From IMG/VR virus record IMGVR_UViG_3300022853_000077, positions 1-26,314 of that record: a stretch of 26,314 nt of DNA; one strand, given 5' to 3'. The position numbers and the translations under genes were made by a program. The DNA is from a virus. The notes beneath the pieces are model-generated. The model was not told where the DNA came from. It ran no database searches and saw only the letters and a program-made list of their open reading frames with translations. Below are positions 23,122 through 26,314 of this stretch, piece after piece (position 1 is the first letter of the stretch; each line of letters opens with the position of its first letter).

Positions 23122-23377
23122 GTTTTAAATTATTTATCTTATTATCCTTTAAATCTAATTGTTGATCTAATTGTGATATTTGAACATTTAAATTGTCTAT
23201 TTTAAAGGTTAATTGATTATTTAAAGTATTAATTGAATCTATTTTTTGGTTTAATTCTTCTATTTTAGAATTATAAACATTTATGTAATCCTCACTTTTA
23301 GAAAAAATAAGAAAATAAATATAAACACCTCCTAGAAGTAATATAATTAAATATATCAGTCTTTCTTTTATAGACAT
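22994..23377 (-). CDS. Inner-membrane coiled-coil protein, possible i-spanin (127 aa)
   Basis: One N-terminal transmembrane helix (LIYLIILLLGGVYIYFLIF, about residues 8-26) with a short basic cytoplasmic start. A long heptad coiled coil follows (about 35-95; SKIEELNQKIDSINTLNNQL, NVQISQLDQQLDLKDNKINN), then a polar C-terminus ending NRSSSSN. This is the topology of Rz-type i-spanins: anchored inside, coil spanning the periplasm. The start overlaps the 342-aa gene stop (TAATG). No endolysin or holin is recognised nearby. It could instead be another envelope-spanning membrane protein. Confidence 0.65.
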   Translation of the reverse strand: MSIKERLIYLIILLLGGVYIYFLIFSKSEDYINVYNSKIEELNQKIDSINTLNNQLTFKIDNLNVQISQLDQQLDLKDNKINNLKHEINTKVDAVDSFSYGELEKFFTNRYRQYLDSITQNRSSSSN

Positions 23378-24405
23378 TATTTAATATTTTTAACAGCCGC
23401 TTCTATTTCTGGTTTGGTTTTTTCCCAAGAACTATCATATTTTTCTTTATCTACAATACGATTCGCTGTATCTACTATACCCTGGTCTCTCATATCTTTT
23501 AAGAATGCTTTAACTAATTTAGATTTCTCTTGGATTTGTAATTGTGCACCTTTAGATTTTTCAATTTTTTTACCAGATTTTGCTAGTTGACGTAGCTCAG
23601 AATCTGTAGGTCCTTCAGAATCAACTCCACTTACTTTTTTAGAAGCATAGTATTTTTTATCTTTACCGATACTAAAAGTTTTAGTGGTTTCTTTATTTTT
23701 TTGTTGTTTGATTTTCTCGGCATTACTTAAACCGGGTCTTCCTACTTTACCGGTTGGTGACTTTGGTCTTACAACAGTATTTGGGTCTGTTTTTCTTCCT
23801 CGTTGTCCAACTTCTCTCTCACCTTTAGATGCTGAAATGAATTTACCTAATTGATTATCATGGAGTAAATCATCACCTAAAGCGGATTTTACGGCGCTGT
23901 CTGCTTTAATTGCTTTTTTAAGGGGTAGGGTTTCTAAATCGGGGTTATCGGACATTACTTTTTCGATAGCGGATTTTAGGTCTCCGGAAATTTTAGCCAT
24001 TTCGTTTAAATTTGACTCATCTACTGAGTCTAGATCTAGATAGTAGTTTTCTTTTTCATCCTCGGATTCAAAATCCTGTTCATCTTTATCTTCATTTAAA
24101 GAAGATTTAGAGGCATCAATGAAACCCTGCATAAAACCTTTTGTATATGATTGGATGTCTGGTTTGTTTTTGAATTCAATGGATGTTTGGGTCATATCCC
24201 AAGCATCTTCCCCAGCTTCATATCCTATTTCTTCCAAATATGCTAAGCCCATGTTTTCTTCTGTTACTTTAATAACATCATCTTTATCTGCTGTTTGTTT
24301 TACTTTAGCTAAATCTTCAGGTGATGTTTCAATCGTAGCTTCATCTAGGGATAACTCATTTAAGATTTCATTTTTAATATAATCTTTTAATTCAGATTTT
24401 CTCAT
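23377..24405 (-). CDS. Basic, AT-hook-like protein of unknown function (342 aa)
   Basis: Starts MRKSELKDYIKNEILNELSL, an opening I associate with many uncharacterised proteins of marine T4-like phages. The N-terminal third is acidic (NEDKDEQDFESEDEKENYYL). The middle is basic with RGRK (202-205) and KVGRPG (220-225), both close to the AT-hook R-G-R-P core and separated by a proline-containing linker. The C-terminal part is helical and lysine-rich. The AT-hook-like pair suggests binding in the minor groove of AT-rich DNA, fitting for a gene just upstream of the packaging genes. I cannot say whether it acts as the small terminase, an internal head protein or something else. Confidence 0.55.
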   Translation of the reverse strand: MRKSELKDYIKNEILNELSLDEATIETSPEDLAKVKQTADKDDVIKVTEENMGLAYLEEIGYEAGEDAWDMTQTSIEFKNKPDIQSYTKGFMQGFIDASKSSLNEDKDEQDFESEDEKENYYLDLDSVDESNLNEMAKISGDLKSAIEKVMSDNPDLETLPLKKAIKADSAVKSALGDDLLHDNQLGKFISASKGEREVGQRGRKTDPNTVVRPKSPTGKVGRPGLSNAEKIKQQKNKETTKTFSIGKDKKYYASKKVSGVDSEGPTDSELRQLAKSGKKIEKSKGAQLQIQEKSKLVKAFLKDMRDQGIVDTANRIVDKEKYDSSWEKTKPEIEAAVKNIK

Positions 24406-24429
24406 TTTAATAATATTAAATTGGTTTTG

Positions 24430-24439
24430 TTATAAATAT
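24430..24439 (-). promoter_or_regulatory. Conserved decamer ATATTTATAA, candidate late promoter element
   Basis: Exact copy about 25 bases before the 342-aa gene, at the head of the string that runs on to gp17. With the copy before gp13 it shares an 18-base match (ATATATTTATAACAAAAC on the coding strand). Confidence 0.55.
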
Positions 24440-24440
24440 A

Positions 24441-24980
24441 TTAAGATTGAATAAAATGTAAAATTTGAGATATACGTTCTTCTGTAGAACCCTGTATTTG
24501 GTGGAAATGGGTATTCGAATGTAATCCTTTTTTATTGTAATTAACTATACTACGAATAGTATTATCTATTTTATTCCTGTACTCGGCATTAGTTTCTCTA
24601 ACACCATTATCTTCTATATCTAATCCATCTGGGGATATATAGAAAATATAATCATACTCTCCAATAAAACCACTAGCATACATTTCAAATGAATTTTTCG
24701 CGTGATCATCTATAGATTTAGAATTTAATGTAAAAGCCATTACATCAATGATAGTCCTATCGGTAATAATATTATCGTGTATTAATTCACCACACCTCTC
24801 TGCTAAAAATACTGTTTGCCCCTTTAATGTAGAATCGGTATTTAAGGGGATACCTAGGGACATTAAATGTTGACTACGTTCAGTTGCAAATTTATAATCT
24901 TTAAACTGATCTAATTCTTTTAAAGCATTTACTAGTGTAGTTTTACCTACTGAAACTGTTCCGCACATTCCTATTCTCAT
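24441..24980 (-). CDS. NadR-like P-loop kinase/ATPase (AAA_28 type)
   Basis: 179 aa. Walker A GTVSVGKT (7-14), an FATERS strand near 31-36, TDRTIIDVMAFT (73-84) with a DR pair typical of small-molecule kinases, YDYIFYISPDGLDIEDNGVR (109-128), and a lid-like RETNAEYRNKID. This is the layout of the AAA_28/NadR C-terminal kinase group (nicotinamide riboside kinase and relatives), compact at about 180 aa. The likely role is phosphorylating a nucleoside-type substrate, perhaps in NAD salvage or nucleotide supply during infection, but the substrate cannot be read from sequence. It is separated from the late packaging genes by a decamer element. It has an A-rich leader without Shine-Dalgarno, with TATAAATG about 20-25 bases upstream. 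Confidence 0.75.
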   Translation of the reverse strand: MRIGMCGTVSVGKTTLVNALKELDQFKDYKFATERSQHLMSLGIPLNTDSTLKGQTVFLAERCGELIHDNIITDRTIIDVMAFTLNSKSIDDHAKNSFEMYASGFIGEYDYIFYISPDGLDIEDNGVRETNAEYRNKIDNTIRSIVNYNKKGLHSNTHFHQIQGSTEERISQILHFIQS

Positions 24981-25015
24981 AATTTTTCTTTTAAAATTTC
25001 ATTTATATTATTAAA

Positions 25016-25171
25016 TTAGGTATATGGTATCTCAATATATGATATACTATGAGATAAGGCAAATGTTTTTTTGATTAAATCTCTATATTGTCTGCCCTTC
25101 AAACCCCCTGCTCGTTTTTCAAAAAATGGTAATTTTTTATAATGTTGTTCACCTTGATATTCTATTAGTTT
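25016..25171 (-). pseudogene. Remnant of a Vsr-like / homing-type endonuclease
   Basis: A 51-residue frame with no start codon contains LIEYQGEQHYKKLPFFEKRA, then GGLKGRQYRDLIKKTFALSH and IEIPYT at the end. This is the C-terminal catalytic segment typical of phage-encoded Vsr-fold/DUF723-like endonucleases ('IEY-GEQHY----FF------ ...RD--K------ ...I-IPY'). In these, the E--GEQH residues contribute to the active site. Everything N-terminal of that (DNA-binding part and first strands) is absent, and the frame runs into the tail of the 87-aa gene. It is probably the leftover of a free-standing homing endonuclease that once sat here. The surrounding 184-base gap holds nothing else I can support. 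Confidence 0.65.
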
Positions 25172-25428
25172 CTATAATCAGATAAATCGTTTTTCATTGA
25201 TTGGTTTTTGTAAAATGGTAACCCATCACGTTGAGATCGGAGTTCATTCCATTCTTCTTTAGAATATTGAATACCGTATAAATAATATTCACCATTTTTT
25301 TTATTTCCTTCGGGTATTAAAGAGGGACCATCCCAATTATGTAGTTTACCATCCCATGAATATGCTATAGTACCATCTAACTTTAATAATTTTTTGCTTT
25401 GAGGCCAAGGTGTGCTTTGTTTTTTCAT
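25165..25428 (-). CDS. Small phage protein with WDGKLHNWDGP motif (87 aa)
   Basis: Contains YSWDGKLHNWDGPSLIPEGN then GEYYLYGIQYSKEEWNELRS. This is the 'G-LHR-DGPA-I----EYY--G---S-EEW' motif found singly or in tandem in uncharacterised phage and bacterial proteins (antitoxin-repeat/MORN-like in appearance). Only one and a half repeat units are present. No membrane or signal segment. Function unknown. It lies 23 bases after the FAD-protein gene, and its last codons overlap the endonuclease remnant. Confidence 0.65.
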   Translation of the reverse strand: MKKQSTPWPQSKKLLKLDGTIAYSWDGKLHNWDGPSLIPEGNKKNGEYYLYGIQYSKEEWNELRSQRDGLPFYKNQSMKNDLSDYRN

Positions 25429-25451
25429 ATGTTTAATATACGTAAGTTATT

Positions 25452-26231
25452 TTAATTTTCCAAAAGGTTTTCAGCCACATATATACCCTGCCCTCCAGAA
25501 ACACTAATCCCCCTAGCACTTAAGGCATCACCCACAAAGTGTACATTAGGGTATTTGGTTAGGGTTAGATTACTATAATCTACTAAGGGTTCGGCTGAAA
25601 GGTATTTTACTTCCGGTACATAAATACCCCAATCATCTCTTAATGTCGGGAATACTTTTTTCATATCCTCAATAAAGTCATACACATACATAAAGTAAGG
25701 TTGCATTGATTTTGCAATTTTGTGTAAGGTATTTACTTGTATAGCGGATACATTTTCACCTTCTGATGTAGTTGAGGGTTTACGGGTTGGACTATAATAT
25801 AACCCAGTGCCCTCTATTTGTAAGTTTTTAACTACGTCTCTAGCCCATTCAAATGGTTTATCTATACCTTGAACTTCCATTAAGATACCAAAATTGGTCA
25901 TATTATTTCTAAATGATTCGTCCTTTTTAGCATGTCCATTATATGAATGATCTCCATACGTTTCTTCAACGGCAACATAGGCGGCATTGTTGTTTGTACA
26001 GAAAGAACGTAATGATACTCCTTTGTCTTCATATTTTCTATATAATTTGAAATCATAGGATACATCAATCAATTTTTGAAAGTGTTTTTGTGGTGCTTCA
26101 AATCGAACACCTATTTGTACTGGTTTTGGTTCAGTTGGTAAATCGTATTTTTCAGCTAAGTGTTTACCAAAGTCAATACCTGATTTACCTACACCAAATA
26201 TAAGTTTATCATATTTTATTGTTTCTTTCAT
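25452..26231 (-). CDS. FAD-dependent dehydrogenase family protein (COG2509-like), C-terminal two thirds only
   Basis: 259 aa, against roughly 450-500 aa for the family. Family blocks present are YDKLIFGVGKSGIDFG (7-22), PVQIGVRFEAPQKHFQKLID (37-56), LRSFCTNNNAAYVAVEETYG (74-93), SYNGHAKK (96-103), TNFGILMEVQ (112-121), and the C-terminal cofactor-binding FVGDALSARGISVSGGQG (232-249). The N-terminal G-G--G Rossmann segment that grips the FAD ADP moiety is not in this frame. The partial frame just upstream (26244 to the edge) is in the same phase and ends 12 bases before this start. Whether that frame belongs to the same family member cannot be judged from the few residues visible. Enzymatic substrate of the family is unknown to me. 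As it stands, FAD binding by this product alone is doubtful. Confidence 0.7.
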   Translation of the reverse strand: MKETIKYDKLIFGVGKSGIDFGKHLAEKYDLPTEPKPVQIGVRFEAPQKHFQKLIDVSYDFKLYRKYEDKGVSLRSFCTNNNAAYVAVEETYGDHSYNGHAKKDESFRNNMTNFGILMEVQGIDKPFEWARDVVKNLQIEGTGLYYSPTRKPSTTSEGENVSAIQVNTLHKIAKSMQPYFMYVYDFIEDMKKVFPTLRDDWGIYVPEVKYLSAEPLVDYSNLTLTKYPNVHFVGDALSARGISVSGGQGIYVAENLLEN

Positions 26232-26243
26232 ATCTATTTGTTT

Positions 26244-26314
26244 TTATATATCTCTAACCATGAAAATTTCATCTCCCCCAAATGAAGATAAATCTGGTTT
26301 TGTTTTAAATCCAA
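26244..26314 (-). CDS. C-terminal end of an upstream gene (partial)
   Basis: An open frame enters from the right edge and ends with a stop at 26244-26246. The 22 visible residues include GFKTKPDLSSFGGDEIFMVR. Too short to name. The strand-like GGDEIFMVRD end would fit the middle of an FAD oxidoreductase but is not diagnostic. It lies 12 bases from, and in the same phase as, the FAD-protein gene. Confidence 0.45.
   Translation of the reverse strand, partial: GFKTKPDLSSFGGDEIFMVRDI

Noticed and set aside
24441-24980. Reading the 179-aa P-loop protein as a thymidylate or deoxynucleotide kinase
   Set aside because: The Walker A and DR positions fit the NadR/AAA_28 group better, and no base-specific motif of dNMP kinases is visible. 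Substrate left open.

Overview
The window is part of the genome of a tailed bacteriophage of the T4-like (contractile-tail) type. It is AT-rich, and every convincing gene lies on the minus strand, so genes are read from right (26.3 kb) to left (1 kb). The T4 late-gene core can be recognised by motifs: large terminase (gp17), portal (gp20), prohead protease (gp21), acidic scaffold (gp22), major capsid protein (gp23), PhoH-like ATPase, and gp13-, gp14- and gp15-like neck and tail-terminator proteins. The host is probably a member of the Bacteroidota. Almost no gene has a Shine-Dalgarno sequence and leaders are A/T-rich. One secreted protein has a signal peptide ending in SFSQ. The fibres carry VGIGT..P..LDI repeats and LamG/jelly-roll adhesin domains of the kind common in that phylum. 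The host, and any placement in the distant 'Far-T4' group, are inferences.

Right end (26.3-24.4 kb), accessory region: the tail of an unidentified gene, the C-terminal two thirds of a COG2509-type FAD-dependent dehydrogenase, a small WDGKLHNWDGP-type phage protein, a remnant of a Vsr-like/homing-type endonuclease, and a NadR-like P-loop kinase or ATPase.

Packaging and head region (24.4-11.9 kb): a basic protein with AT-hook-like motifs; two strongly overlapping membrane/coiled-coil genes that look like a spanin pair; gp17; gp20; four proteins without assigned function (284, 315, 79 and 424 aa); gp21; a small acidic coding locus; three hairpins in a row, the last with terminator features; gp22; gp23; and a clear terminator. 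The protease, scaffold, portal and capsid protein would act together to build and mature the prohead, and gp17 would fill it.

Connector and tail-adhesin region (11.8 kb to the left edge): phoH, then gp13-, gp14- and gp15-like genes, a small structural protein, two fibres sharing a WKKV-SGSN N-terminus with two small proteins between them, then a tightly packed run in which large LamG/jelly-roll adhesins alternate with very small proteins, and finally the start of another fibre that leaves the window. The gp13-15 block lies downstream of gp23 rather than upstream of gp17 as in T4, and gp18/gp19 are not between gp17 and gp20.

The most notable regulatory signal is a decamer, ATATTTATAA on the coding strand (TTATAAATAT on the plus strand). 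It is exactly conserved in eight intergenic gaps, each before a gene or apparent transcription unit. It contains the reverse complement of the T4 late promoter octamer TATAAATA. No tRNA, CRISPR array, integrase, transposase or reverse transcriptase was seen.
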